Shown here one piece after another: positions 18,328-27,689 of a stretch of 64,000 bases of DNA. Under the pieces are notes generated by a model, which did no database searches, was not told the DNA's origin, and saw nothing but the letters and a program-made list of their open reading frames with translations. This DNA is from Soonwooa sp032078105 (GTDB lineage Bacteria; Bacteroidota; Bacteroidia; Flavobacteriales; Weeksellaceae). Position 1 is the stretch's first letter, and every line of letters starts with the position of its first letter. Made by a program: the position numbers and the translations under genes. The stretch spans positions 432,337 to 496,336 of the forward strand of contig JBJZOS010000002.1 in assembly GCA_046269235.1 (NCBI GenBank). Direction: 5' to 3'.

Positions 18328-18418
18328 TTTCTAATTTTATCGTGTTACTAAATGCGTTAATTCGTTTGGTTTCTCTAGGTGAAGAAAGAAAAATTGTATT
18401 GAGAATTCTTATGTAAAA

Positions 18419-19741
18419 TTACAAAATTCCACGTGCTTTTATCTCCAAATATTTATTGATAACATCAATGTTAAGATTCTCTGGAAGCGTATAGACAGAA
18501 TAGATTCCGTATTTTTTTAATTCTTGAATAATCAATTTTTTCTCGAACTCAAATTTCTCAGCAATAATCTCGTCATAGATTTCTTGGATGCTTTCCGGAT
18601 TGGTTTTTAACAACATATTAATCTCCGCATTTTTAAAAAACACAACCACTAACAAATGATTTTTCGCAATACCTCGCAAATATTTGATCTGACGATTTAA
18701 CGCATCCAAAGTTTCGAAATTTGTAAATAACAAAATTAGACTTCTTTGGTTAAGACTAATTTTTACGTCCTGATAAAGTCTGTTATAGTCGCTCTCAAAA
18801 AAATTAGTATGAATATTGTACAAAGCCTCAGAGATTTTGCGAAGTTGCCCAAATTTGTTGTCAACAGGTACGCGATTTTCCATCTTTTTGGAGAAAGCCA
18901 TCATGCCTGCGCGATCACCTTTTTTAAGAATAATATGTGACAAAGCCATCGTCGCATTAATCGAGTAATCTAAAAGACTCAATCCATTGAAGGGCATTTT
19001 CATCGTGCGACCTTTGTCAATGAGCATCACGATCCGCTGCGATTTTTCGTCTTGGTATTGGTTGACCATCAATCGATTGGTTTTGGAAGTCGCTTTCCAG
19101 TTGATGCTTCGGATGTCGTCGCCTTGCGCATATTCGCGGATTTGTTCAAATTCCATGGTGTGTCCTAGCTTGCGAATTTTTTTTATGCCTCCCAGTTGAA
19201 ATTCATTTTGCAGCGCCATCAATTCATATTTTCTAAGATGTATAAATGATGGATAGCTCGGTAACAATGCATCTTTTTGAAACTGAAAACGTTTAGCAAC
19301 AAAACCAATCGGTGAATTTGCAAAGACATTTAAGCTTCCAAAACTATATTCGCCGCGTTCTTTCGGCTCCAAAATATATTGCGTTGAAATTTCTGACTTC
19401 GCTTCCAATTCTTTCTGGATAAAGAAATCTCTCTTCTGAAACTGAAACGGAATTTCATCAATAATTTTAATCCTAGTTTTGAAAGGATAATTACTTTTAA
19501 CATCGATTCTTACGGGGTTTTGGTCGCCGTTTGATAGCTTTTCTGGCAGACTTCTATGTGCTTTTATCGCGTCTTTTACTTTAAATAAAATAAGATAATC
19601 AACGAAAGCTAGAATTAAAATCAAGATTATAACAATATGTGCGAGCCAAATCAGTATTGGAAAAAAGAAAGCCAACACGTAGATAATGCCCGCTAGCATT
19701 AGCGCGAAGAATAATCTGTTGTTGAGGTAAAGTGCTTTCAT
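18419..19741 (-). CDS. DUF58 domain protein of the MoxR cluster
   Basis: 440 residues. Two N-terminal TM helices (about 8-55) anchor the protein. The DUF58 motif with its conserved Asp and Asn is seen in EYAQGDDIRSINWKATS, followed by a von Willebrand A-like domain beginning IVMLIDKGRTM. DUF58 proteins pair with MoxR AAA+ ATPases, which are thought to act as chaperones in maturation of surface or envelope enzymes. Here the MoxR gene lies upstream on the same strand, but after an unusual 298-base gap. Confidence 0.93.
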   Translation of the reverse strand: MKALYLNNRLFFALMLAGIIYVLAFFFPILIWLAHIVIILILILAFVDYLILFKVKDAIKAHRSLPEKLSNGDQNPVRIDVKSNYPFKTRIKIIDEIPFQFQKRDFFIQKELEAKSEISTQYILEPKERGEYSFGSLNVFANSPIGFVAKRFQFQKDALLPSYPSFIHLRKYELMALQNEFQLGGIKKIRKLGHTMEFEQIREYAQGDDIRSINWKATSKTNRLMVNQYQDEKSQRIVMLIDKGRTMKMPFNGLSLLDYSINATMALSHIILKKGDRAGMMAFSKKMENRVPVDNKFGQLRKISEALYNIHTNFFESDYNRLYQDVKISLNQRSLILLFTNFETLDALNRQIKYLRGIAKNHLLVVVFFKNAEINMLLKTNPESIQEIYDEIIAEKFEFEKKLIIQELKKYGIYSVYTLPENLNIDVINKYLEIKARGIL

Positions 19742-20039
19742 AGTCTTTGGTTACGAGGTGTTGGGTCGTAGGTTTTAATTTGCGTTAAGAGATCTTATTA
19801 ATGCATTTATCATTTTTCAAAAGATGAAGATAAGCAAGTGTTATCCTTCATGAATATTTGACGCAATTGAAACTGCGGCTCATGGTATTTGTATTTTTAA
19901 ACCATAAGTTTAGGTTTTAGTTAAGCTTTCTGTTGTTTTGCATATCCTTACAACAAATGAAATTGCTTTTTGCTAAATTGATCATTCCTTCAAAATTGCC
20001 ATGTTTGTTTAGGCTTACCTAAAGCTTTTTTCTTGCTTC
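19742..20039 (-). other. 298-base gap between moxR and DUF58 genes
   Basis: No ORF above 17 codons on the minus strand. It holds one small hairpin TTTAGG / CCTAAA at 20008-20023, just after the MoxR stop, without a T tract. The rest is plain AT-rich sequence. The gap is odd because the other genes of this cluster overlap or nearly touch. Confidence 0.4.
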
Positions 20040-21032
20040 CTAACGTGGAATCTCAATTGATTCTAAAATTTGGCGGATAATTTCGTCAGCCGTTAGACCT
20101 TCCATTTCGCGTTCTGGTGCGACAATTACTCTGTGTCTTAAGACTGCAAGTGCGGCTTCTTTGATGTCGTCTGGCGTTACAAAATCGCGACCACGAATCG
20201 CTGCAAAAGCTTTACTAGCTGTTAACAAAGCCAAGCTGGCTCTAGGTGAAGCGCCAAGATATAAGAATTGGTTTTCTCTTGTGTTTACAATTATTTTAGC
20301 GATATATTCAATTAGTTTTTCTTCAACAACAACATCTTTTACAAGATTTTGGTAAGTCTTTAATTGTTGTCCAGTTACGACTTTGTTAACCAGATCGGTT
20401 TTATCATCAAGCTTGTTGTGGTGTTGGTTTTTAATGATTTCAATTTCTTGGTTAAGGTCGGGATAGCCTACTTCAACTTTAAAAAGAAAACGGTCAAGTT
20501 GTGCTTCTGGAAGACGATAAGTTCCTTCGTGCTCGATTGGGTTTTGCGTAGCGATTACCAAAAATGGTTCTTCCATTTGATAAGTGACACCGTCCATTGT
20601 AATTTGGCGTTCTTCCATCACTTCGAACAAAGCCGACTGCGTCTTCGCTGGCGAACGGTTGATCTCATCAATCAAAATGAAATTAGAAAAAATTGGTCCT
20701 TTTTTAAAATTAAAATCAGATTCTTTAACATTAAAAACCGACGTTCCCAAAATATCCGACGGCATCAAATCTGGCGTAAACTGAATTCTGCTAAAATCTA
20801 CATCGATGGTTTTGGCCAAAAGTTTTGATGTAATAGTCTTTGCAACACCAGGAACGCCTTCTATCAACACGTGTCCGTTAGACAAAAGTGCCGCCAAAAG
20901 ATGGTCGATCATTTTGTCTTGTCCTACGATGACTTTAGAAATCTCTTGTTTTATTTGGTGTAAGCTGTTGCTCAGCTCAGACATGTCGATTCTGGACTGG
21001 AAGTCGCTACTTGGTTGATCTTGTTGTTCCAT
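20040..21032 (-). CDS. MoxR family AAA+ ATPase
   Basis: 330 residues. AAA_3-type ATPase: Walker A EGVPGVAKT near residue 60, Walker B FILIDEINR, sensor 1 ATQNPIEHEG, and an arginine-containing lid region with LGASPRASLALL. MoxR ATPases are proposed to remodel or activate client proteins with the help of VWA/DUF58 partners. DUF4350 and DUF4129 genes lie directly upstream, with 19 bases between DUF4350 and this start. Confidence 0.95.
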   Translation of the reverse strand: MEQQDQPSSDFQSRIDMSELSNSLHQIKQEISKVIVGQDKMIDHLLAALLSNGHVLIEGVPGVAKTITSKLLAKTIDVDFSRIQFTPDLMPSDILGTSVFNVKESDFNFKKGPIFSNFILIDEINRSPAKTQSALFEVMEERQITMDGVTYQMEEPFLVIATQNPIEHEGTYRLPEAQLDRFLFKVEVGYPDLNQEIEIIKNQHHNKLDDKTDLVNKVVTGQQLKTYQNLVKDVVVEEKLIEYIAKIIVNTRENQFLYLGASPRASLALLTASKAFAAIRGRDFVTPDDIKEAALAVLRHRVIVAPEREMEGLTADEIIRQILESIEIPR

Positions 21033-21051
21033 AATTTTTAATTTTCAAAAT

Positions 21052-22224
21052 CTATTTTAAAATGTCATCGAGAAGACTATTCATTTTTACAAAATCCTCT
21101 TTCATAACGTTAGAATAAGGATCTTGCGCTTTCTTTATTAGAGATACAGCTTCCTGAATAGTTTCTATTTTGATACCCGTTTTTAAGTGTAATTTTTTAA
21201 TGAACTCCTCGTCCAAATTGGAAGTGTCAATCAATAGATCCAATCTAATTTTGTGTAAAAAATATTGCGCTTTTTTCGCCATCATATCATGGAAATCGCC
21301 TTCTTGTAAGTATAGATTCCCGATGCTTTTTACAAATTCTAACGACGTATTTTTCAATGGTTCTACAATTGGGACGATGCGTTGTTTTCGTTTAGCATTA
21401 AAAATCATAAATAATGCAAGTCCTAAAATCGCGATATAAAGTGTATATCGCAATGGTGGATTTGAAAGGATGAAGCGCATTGGCGACTGCGAATTGCCCA
21501 CAGATTTGCTTTCTGTAAACCAAATTGTTTTCTGTTGAGGTAAGAACGAAAATAGCTTTTTAGGATACGCAGATCGCGATTTTAAAAGGTAATAATTGGA
21601 AATAGCACTCGGTTCCGAATACAAATAAAAGTAACCTTGACCATGTTTAATCTTGATAAAATTGGCGTTTTTGTATTCGTCGTTTCCAAAGCCTGATGTT
21701 TTATTATAACCGATGATCTCAGTGCTTTTATTAATCTTGGTAAAACCGCGACTATCGGGGAGTCTGTTGATAAGCAAAGTGTCATTTTTTAGCTTGACAT
21801 CGGTAAATTCTAGATTGTATGTTGTGTCGGAATTGTTTACCCAAAGTCTAAACTGTAAGCTGTCTTCCAACATTGCGGGAAGAGCTCTCGAAATCAACAT
21901 GGCGCTAGAACCTGTATTAACGTTATCAAGAATTTTTCTCCAAGATTCGGTGTCGAGATTTTTTTCAATGATTAAAATGTTGTGTTTGGGCGTCTGTTTT
22001 TCTTTAGAATAATAGTCATAAGGCGATTGGTTAATACGCTCTAATGCACCACCGAAAAGATGATCGGCTTCTTTATTGAAAACGAAAAGTCCGAATGGCG
22101 TTTTGGAGTTAGGATCAAAATTTTTGCGCCAATCCACAATTGGTTTTTTATTGATTTGGAAAATCCCCATTATTGCTAAAATAACGAGAAAAACACCAAG
22201 ATATATTTTGAAATTTTTGCTCAT
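21052..22224 (-). CDS. DUF4350 domain protein
   Basis: 390 residues. One N-terminal TM helix (about 7-24), an extracytoplasmic domain of about 230 residues, a second TM helix (about 270-287, LRYTLYIAILGLALFMIF) and a C-terminal cytoplasmic helical domain. The motif FGLFVF near residue 45 is typical of DUF4350, which is related to the GldG/IFT-like fold. The start codon overlaps the last base of the DUF4129 stop. It belongs to the MoxR operon; function not established. Confidence 0.88.
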   Translation of the reverse strand: MSKNFKIYLGVFLVILAIMGIFQINKKPIVDWRKNFDPNSKTPFGLFVFNKEADHLFGGALERINQSPYDYYSKEKQTPKHNILIIEKNLDTESWRKILDNVNTGSSAMLISRALPAMLEDSLQFRLWVNNSDTTYNLEFTDVKLKNDTLLINRLPDSRGFTKINKSTEIIGYNKTSGFGNDEYKNANFIKIKHGQGYFYLYSEPSAISNYYLLKSRSAYPKKLFSFLPQQKTIWFTESKSVGNSQSPMRFILSNPPLRYTLYIAILGLALFMIFNAKRKQRIVPIVEPLKNTSLEFVKSIGNLYLQEGDFHDMMAKKAQYFLHKIRLDLLIDTSNLDEEFIKKLHLKTGIKIETIQEAVSLIKKAQDPYSNVMKEDFVKMNSLLDDILK

Positions 22225-23000
22225 TATTTAAAGTTGTTAAAATAGGATTTGAATGACTCATAACGCGATTGATCCAGCTCTATCTCGCCATACCAAACGT
22301 TTTCGAAAATGTATGTCAGTCGATTAAACTGTTTTTTTTGATCATCGTTTTTAAGCTCTCGACTGTAGTCGCGATTGGTTTTTTCAATATTCCAGTCAAT
22401 TAATTTTTGGTCAGAAAGCTTTTTTAATAATGATAAAAACTGATAACGTGTTGCCATCCGATAATTGGATTTTGCTTCGTATTCGGCAATCGTTTTTTCA
22501 AAATTGATGTCGTGGATGTTTTCATGAAGATCTTCCGTTACGATTTTTAATTTTTTATTCTTTTTACTAAAGAAAATATTACCCTCTTTCAAAAATAATT
22601 TTGTGATGATAAAATACAGTAAAAATCCAACGAGTAAAATCACAAAAAGCTTAATGATAATCTCTGTGTATTTGAAAGTATTTGGCGTGTCGACATTTCC
22701 AAATAGTGTGTTGAGCGCTTTATCTAACCATTTTAAAAACTTTGCAAAAATAGATTCACGAGGTTTTGTTAAGCGATAATCGAAATCTTCACCTTGGTAT
22801 TTTTTGTAGTAATTAGGACTAAAATTTCTAGTCGTTACAGTGTTGTCTGTCTGGTAGTTAGTTTTTAAAATAGAATCGGTTTCCGTAAGAGTTTCGCTTG
22901 CTAAGATTGCTGGCGATTGTGGAGGAACCACAACATCATAATCTTGCCCAAAAATAGGGACAAAAATATACATTAATATGATGACTAAAAATTTACGCAT
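22224..23000 (-). CDS. DUF4129 domain protein
   Basis: About 258 residues. Signal peptide-like start MRKFLVIILMYIFVPIFGQ, a middle TM helix (about 115-140, IIKLFVILLVGFLLYFIIT) and a C-terminal DUF4129 segment with TRYQFLSLLKKLSDQKLIDW and RLTYIFENVWYGEIELD. The frame extends to an ATG at 23015, but the Met at 23000 gives a proper signal peptide and a smaller overlap (8 bases) with the preceding gene. In other bacteria DUF4129 can be fused to transglutaminase-like domains; here it is alone. Confidence 0.87.
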   Translation of the reverse strand: MRKFLVIILMYIFVPIFGQDYDVVVPPQSPAILASETLTETDSILKTNYQTDNTVTTRNFSPNYYKKYQGEDFDYRLTKPRESIFAKFLKWLDKALNTLFGNVDTPNTFKYTEIIIKLFVILLVGFLLYFIITKLFLKEGNIFFSKKNKKLKIVTEDLHENIHDINFEKTIAEYEAKSNYRMATRYQFLSLLKKLSDQKLIDWNIEKTNRDYSRELKNDDQKKQFNRLTYIFENVWYGEIELDQSRYESFKSYFNNFK

Positions 23001-23964
23001 CTGTTTGATTACCAATAGTGTCTATTTCGTTAATGTCTAAATCGCGATGTAGATCTTGTCGACTGTCATAGTACATAAAACCTGCATTAACAGCCATTAG
23101 GTTATATACAATAGAACTGACCAAAATGGAAACGCCATAACTAACAAAAAAGATAATACCGATTACGCCAGAAAAAAGGCTACTTGGGTCATTAATTTGG
23201 TCGTAGTTAGGATTAAGACTCATGTTGCCAATCATCATAAAATACGGAATCGTAGAGAACGCCATACTCACAACATAGATGATAACACCAAGAACTAAAG
23301 TTGAACTCCAATATTTCCAGAATTTGGTTTTTTGTGTATTAAACATATCTCCAAAAACGGTTCTAGCTGCATAGCTGAGCGCATCGAAGTATGTTTTATT
23401 AGTACTCATGTAATCGTAAAGGGCTAAATAAAGTACGTTGTAAAATGCTGGCGCTAATAATATTAATAATAAGAAACCTACTAGAATTAAAATCAAAAAT
23501 GAGGAAATTGCCAACATAATCATCATAACTGGAGCAACAATAAAGCTTGTTGCTAGACAAAATATGAAAAATTTTCCGATATTTTTTTTCATATCAGAAA
23601 GCAGCTCGTCGGTGGTAATTTTAGTTTGATGTTCGCCGATGCGCTTCATGTAGAAAATAGGAAATGTGTACACAACAACAGCAATAATAAACAACAACAT
23701 AAAAGCAATAATCCCCACCAATACAAGAATTGGCCAGTTGTTGCTAAAATAGCTTTCGAACATATAGCTCTGTCCACCAGCATTGGCAACCAAAATTTGC
23801 ATAAAAAATTCGCGATAGAAGAATATTGTTAGCAATGTCATTATGAGCAATAACGCACCATTGATGATAAAGTAACTCTTAAAATAATCTTTCCCATAAA
23901 TTCGGAAAAAATTAAATGTGTCACTAACCAAATTACCGAAGTTTCGCTCCTGAAAAATCTGCAT
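22993..23964 (-). CDS. Polytopic membrane protein of the MoxR cluster
   Basis: 323 residues with about six TM helices. The N-terminal MQIFQERNFGNLVSDTFNFF is soluble. It resembles the DUF4013 / glycerophosphoryl-diester-phosphodiesterase membrane-domain group only in general layout, so the family is not firmly assigned. The 32-base overlap with the SpoIIM gene and 8-base overlap with DUF4129 show tight coupling. Probably a membrane component working with SpoIIM and RDD proteins. Confidence 0.82.
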   Translation of the reverse strand: MQIFQERNFGNLVSDTFNFFRIYGKDYFKSYFIINGALLLIMTLLTIFFYREFFMQILVANAGGQSYMFESYFSNNWPILVLVGIIAFMLLFIIAVVVYTFPIFYMKRIGEHQTKITTDELLSDMKKNIGKFFIFCLATSFIVAPVMMIMLAISSFLILILVGFLLLILLAPAFYNVLYLALYDYMSTNKTYFDALSYAARTVFGDMFNTQKTKFWKYWSSTLVLGVIIYVVSMAFSTIPYFMMIGNMSLNPNYDQINDPSSLFSGVIGIIFFVSYGVSILVSSIVYNLMAVNAGFMYYDSRQDLHRDLDINEIDTIGNQTDA

Positions 23965-24925
23965 ATTTTACGTGTTTTTTATAAAGCATTCTTGGATATA
24001 TACCATAGTAGAATCCAATTATTGATAGACAAATAATGATGATCGCCAAGTTAGCCCAAAGCGGCATAGCCTGTGCATGTCTCGTGATAAAACCTTCGAT
24101 AACGCCAGCAATTATTGTAAACGGAACGCTACTTAGAAAAAGTTTCATACTTGTTTTGAATCCGATTTTGAAAGACTCGAATCTCGAATAGGTTTTAGGA
24201 AATAATATTGATGCTCCCAAAATAAGCCCAGCAGCAGCCTCGATAAGCATTGCGATAATCTCAAATGTCCCATGTAACCAAATACCTTTAGCACTTTCCA
24301 GTAACACACTTTGATCTTTGAAAAAATACTGAAAAGCGCCTAGCATAACACTATTTTGGAACAATGCGTAGATAGTCCCAACACCTCCGAAGATACCGTA
24401 GATGTAGAGTCTTGCACCAACATATAAGTTGTTTAGGATTATGACGAAAGAAGTGCCCCAAGTAGAACCTGTGCCATAGATGGCAGTTGGGTTTCCTTTT
24501 TTTATGTTTTCTAAAGTTTGGTTGATGTAATCGTCTCCCAAAATGAGTCTTGCAAAATCTTTATCATAGATGGATGATAAAACGCCAATGCCTGTAAATG
24601 CTACAAAAAAACAAATTGCATAGAGTAGATATCTTCGATACTGGTAAGCGATTAGTGGGACTTCTTGTAGGAAAAATGATTTGAAACGATTATCTTCAAC
24701 ACGTTTTGTCTTGTATATTTTTTGGAAAATTTGTGAAGATAGAAAATTGAGATATATTGTTGTCTTACTTTTTGGGTAGTAAGTCTGTGCGTATGAGAGA
24801 TCGTTGACGATACTTATATATAAAGACGACAGTTCATCAGGATTTTTCTTGCTTTTTTCCTTAATGACTTGGTCGATTTCCAACCATTTTTCTTTATTTT
24901 GTTTAATGAAAGCGATTTCTCTCAT
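23933..24925 (-). CDS. Stage II sporulation protein M (SpoIIM) family protein
   Basis: 330 residues. N-terminal helical cytoplasmic part (about 1-100) followed by about six TM helices. The family-typical segment WGTSFVIILNNLYVGARLY and the later IWLHGTFEIIAM are present. This organism is not a spore former; SpoIIM-family proteins often accompany MoxR clusters and RDD proteins in Bacteroidota, with unknown role. First gene of the minus-strand cluster; an RDD gene diverges 23 bases away, so the two promoters must overlap. Confidence 0.92.
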   Translation of the reverse strand: MREIAFIKQNKEKWLEIDQVIKEKSKKNPDELSSLYISIVNDLSYAQTYYPKSKTTIYLNFLSSQIFQKIYKTKRVEDNRFKSFFLQEVPLIAYQYRRYLLYAICFFVAFTGIGVLSSIYDKDFARLILGDDYINQTLENIKKGNPTAIYGTGSTWGTSFVIILNNLYVGARLYIYGIFGGVGTIYALFQNSVMLGAFQYFFKDQSVLLESAKGIWLHGTFEIIAMLIEAAAGLILGASILFPKTYSRFESFKIGFKTSMKLFLSSVPFTIIAGVIEGFITRHAQAMPLWANLAIIIICLSIIGFYYGIYPRMLYKKHVKYADFSGAKLR

Positions 24926-24948
24926 GATTTTGCTAATGTAACAAAAAA

Positions 24949-25701
24949 ATGAATCAAATAGGCATCAATACATCTCAAAATGTAAACATTAATTTTAAAA
25001 TTGCTAGTGTTGGCGAAAGATTTTTTGCCTTTATTATTGACATGTTGATAAAGGGAGCTTATGGATTTGCAGTTTTTTGGATTCTCTTTGATGTTTTAGG
25101 AATTGGCGGATTAATGCAAGGTTGGGATAGTTGGTCTATTGGCGCTTTTATGTCAATCTTCTATTTGCCAGTCATCTTGTACACTTTTGTTTTAGAAAGT
25201 CTTTTTGAAGGACAAACACTTGGTAAAAAATTATTAAAAATTAGGGTTGTAAAAATAGACGGTTATCAAGCTACATTTGTGGATTATCTTATGCGATGGT
25301 TTATGCGACTTATTGATGTTTATTCTAATTTTGGCGTTGTCGGTTTGATAAGTATGGTGTCTTCAAAATACAACCAAAGATTGGGAGATGTTGTTTCTGG
25401 ATGTGCTGTTATTTCTTTAAAAAATGAGTTTAATATTTCGCACACCATTTTGGAGGAGCTTAAAGAAGATTATGTACCGATCTTCCCACAGGTTATTTTG
25501 CTTAACGATAACGATATGCGAATCATCAAAGAAAATTATGAGCGCGCAATAAAATCAAAAGATAATATTATCATTAAAAAATTAGCAGACAAAATAAAAC
25601 AAACGATAAACCTTGATACTACTAATTTTTCATATTCTGACCTTCAATTCATCAATGTAGTTATAAAGGATTATAATTTTTATACAGGAAAAAATTCTTA
25701 A
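24949..25701 (+). CDS. RDD family membrane protein
   Basis: 250 residues. The RDD domain occupies residues 17-160: ASVGERFFAFIIDMLIK carries the Arg and Asp-rich start, and QRLGDVVSGCAVI the second conserved part. Three TM helices. The C-terminal 85 residues are cytoplasmic and charged. RDD proteins are often found beside MoxR/SpoIIM clusters; some relatives are Na+(Li+)/H+ antiporters but this cannot be inferred here. Divergent from the SpoIIM gene. Confidence 0.92.
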   Translation: MNQIGINTSQNVNINFKIASVGERFFAFIIDMLIKGAYGFAVFWILFDVLGIGGLMQGWDSWSIGAFMSIFYLPVILYTFVLESLFEGQTLGKKLLKIRVVKIDGYQATFVDYLMRWFMRLIDVYSNFGVVGLISMVSSKYNQRLGDVVSGCAVISLKNEFNISHTILEELKEDYVPIFPQVILLNDNDMRIIKENYERAIKSKDNIIIKKLADKIKQTINLDTTNFSYSDLQFINVVIKDYNFYTGKNS

Positions 25702-25785
25702 AAAATTAAGATTTTAGTATAGTTTTGTAAAAATTTAACATCTGTGGTATAATTTTTTTTTCTATATTGGACGAAAATAAAAGTT

Positions 25786-26601
25786 ATGAAAAAAATAATT
25801 ATTGGAGCTTTTCTAATTGGCTCATGTGTGACGATTAATGCACAATTCAATCTTAACAAAGCTTTGGATGTTGGGAGTAAAGGGCTTAAGGCTTTAACTT
25901 TTACTAACGCCGACGCTGCTAAACTTGCAAAAGAAGGTGTTGATTGGATGGATAAGAATAATACTGTTGCTGGTCCTAAAGACCCCTATACCATTCGTCT
26001 TAATAAATTGTTTTCTAAGCATAAAAGTCAAGATGGACTTAATCTTAATTATAAAGTCTATAAAGTGACAGATATTAATGCTTTTGCTTGTGCAGATGGT
26101 AGTGTTCGTGTTTTTTCATCTTTAATGGATATTATGACTGATGACGAATTGTTGGCGGTTATAGGTCACGAGATTGGGCACGTTAAAAATGAAGATACTA
26201 AAGATGCTATTAAGTCGGCTTATCTAAAAGCTGCTGCGATGGATGCTGCATCGGCAAGTTCTAAAACAATTGCGACACTTAATGACAGCCAACTTGGTGC
26301 GATGGCTAATGCAATGCTAGATGCTTCTCACAGCAAAAAGCAGGAGTCAGAAGCGGACACCTATTCTTACGATTTTATGAAGGCGAATGGCTACGATGTT
26401 GTTGGTGCTTATAGAGCTTTTAAAAAATTAGCCTTGTTATCTGAGGAAGGTGGTGCAAAACAGAGTGGCTTTCAAAAGATGTTCAACTCGCATCCTGATA
26501 GTAACAAACGTGCTGAAGCTGTCAAAAAAAGAGCTGAGAAAGATGGTCTTTGGAAAGATCCTGGGACTGTAACTTTGCCAACAACAAAACTTACTAAGTA
26601 A
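25786..26601 (+). CDS. M48 family zinc metallopeptidase, exported
   Basis: 271 residues with a signal peptide ending near TINAQ and no lipobox. The M48 catalytic site HEIGH (His128, Glu129, His132) is preceded by DDELLAVIG. The third ligand is likely Glu187 in QESEADTYSYDFM. This matches LoiP/YcaL-type single-domain periplasmic M48 peptidases, which help in outer-membrane protein quality control. A possible -7 box TAGTTTTG lies at 25720-25727. A terminator follows. Confidence 0.93.
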   Translation: MKKIIIGAFLIGSCVTINAQFNLNKALDVGSKGLKALTFTNADAAKLAKEGVDWMDKNNTVAGPKDPYTIRLNKLFSKHKSQDGLNLNYKVYKVTDINAFACADGSVRVFSSLMDIMTDDELLAVIGHEIGHVKNEDTKDAIKSAYLKAAAMDAASASSKTIATLNDSQLGAMANAMLDASHSKKQESEADTYSYDFMKANGYDVVGAYRAFKKLALLSEEGGAKQSGFQKMFNSHPDSNKRAEAVKKRAEKDGLWKDPGTVTLPTTKLTK

Positions 26602-26627
26602 GAATTTTGTTTAAGTTTATAAAATAA

Positions 26628-26660
26628 GAAAGAGACTATCAATTGCGGTAGTCTCTTTTT
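26628..26660 (+). terminator. Terminator after the M48 peptidase gene
   Basis: Perfect 10-bp stem AAAGAGACTA / TAGTCTCTTT, then T residues. Confidence 0.85.
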
Positions 26661-26758
26661 GGTTTTAATGGTTATTGGTTTTATATAATTAATGTTTTTG
26701 TTGTATCAAATGTATAACTTATTATATATGAATGCATCAGGAAATAGCCGTGAAAATT

Positions 26759-26805
26759 AAGGGGGAATTTCCCCTTTTGTACTTTTCCCTTTAAGTTTAA
26801 ATTTG
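26759..26805 (+). promoter_or_regulatory. Promoter with adjoining inverted repeat, upstream of the two-component genes
   Basis: -33 box TTTTG (26775-26779), an 18-base spacer and -7 box TAAATTTG (26798-26805). The inverted repeat AAGGGG / CCCCTT (26759-26776) overlaps the -33 box, as an operator would. The leader to the kinase ATG would be about 90 bases. It contains a 12-codon hydrophobic ORF (26871-26909) that overlaps the kinase start in another frame. Confidence 0.5.
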
Positions 26806-26899
26806 CAAGGTTCCATGATTAGATTCTTAGGTGTACAGTCATTGATTGTTGTTTTCTAATTTTTGTTTTGATGAAAATTAAAAGCTTAATTTTTATAAC

Positions 26900-27676
26900 A
26901 TGCTTCTGATTAGTAAGCTAGAAATTCTTTGGATTTCTGGTGGTTTGTTTATTTTATTGTTAGTCATTGCTTATGTTTTTTTCAAGAAAAGAAAGAAATC
27001 ATATATTCATATCCAAGGTTTAGAAAATAAAATTAAATTTCAATCCGCATTACAGAGTTCATTGTTAGAAATTAGAGAAGAAAGAGCTTTAGCTTTTAGT
27101 AGAGAGTTGCAGGATAATGTTGGTCAAATTCTTTCGGTAGCGGTGATGCAACTCAATATGCAAATTGGACGACAAAAAGACGACAATGAGAAAGAAAACT
27201 CTATCGCTATCAAAGGTCTTGTAGAAAAGACTTTGGATGAAATTCGTTTTATTTCTAAATCTAGTTTAGCAGATGTAAAGGATCAAATATTTTTCACAGA
27301 TTTGATACAACAAGATTTGCAACGGATAGAATTGTTGAAAAACATCGAATGTCATTTTAACCTTGTTGGTGATCGACCAATTAACATCCCGATGGAACAT
27401 CAGGTAATTGTGTACAGAATGCTGCAAGAGGTTATTAATAATATTTTGAAACACTCGCAAAGTCGAAAAATTGATTTAGAAATAATAAATAACATCCAAA
27501 GTTGTTTTATATGTATTCGCGATTATGGTAAGGGATTTGTAATGAACGGGAAAGTAATGTCGGGTGTGGGGCTCCAAAATATTAAAAGTAGAGCCAAGTT
27601 AATAAATGCAGAATGTGTGATAAATTCTACGGTGGGACAAGGTACAGAGCTGACGATCGATTATCCATATTTGTAA
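26900..27676 (+). CDS. Sensor histidine kinase (HisKA_3 type) with the phospho-acceptor His replaced by Gln
   Basis: 258 residues. One TM helix (about 11-28), a short coiled segment, a dimerisation domain and a C-terminal HATPase_c domain. There is no periplasmic sensor. The ATP-binding boxes look intact: N box EVINNILKHS, G1 box RDYGKGF, G2 box GVGLQNIKSRA. The dimerisation motif reads SRELQDNVGQIL where NarL-partner kinases have RELHDxxGQxL, so residue 71 is Gln (codon CAG at 27110-27112). It may act as a phosphatase, a decoy or one half of a heterodimer. The response regulator starts 13 bases downstream. Confidence 0.9.
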   Translation: MLLISKLEILWISGGLFILLLVIAYVFFKKRKKSYIHIQGLENKIKFQSALQSSLLEIREERALAFSRELQDNVGQILSVAVMQLNMQIGRQKDDNEKENSIAIKGLVEKTLDEIRFISKSSLADVKDQIFFTDLIQQDLQRIELLKNIECHFNLVGDRPINIPMEHQVIVYRMLQEVINNILKHSQSRKIDLEIINNIQSCFICIRDYGKGFVMNGKVMSGVGLQNIKSRAKLINAECVINSTVGQGTELTIDYPYL

Positions 27677-27689
27677 TGTAGTAAGATAT

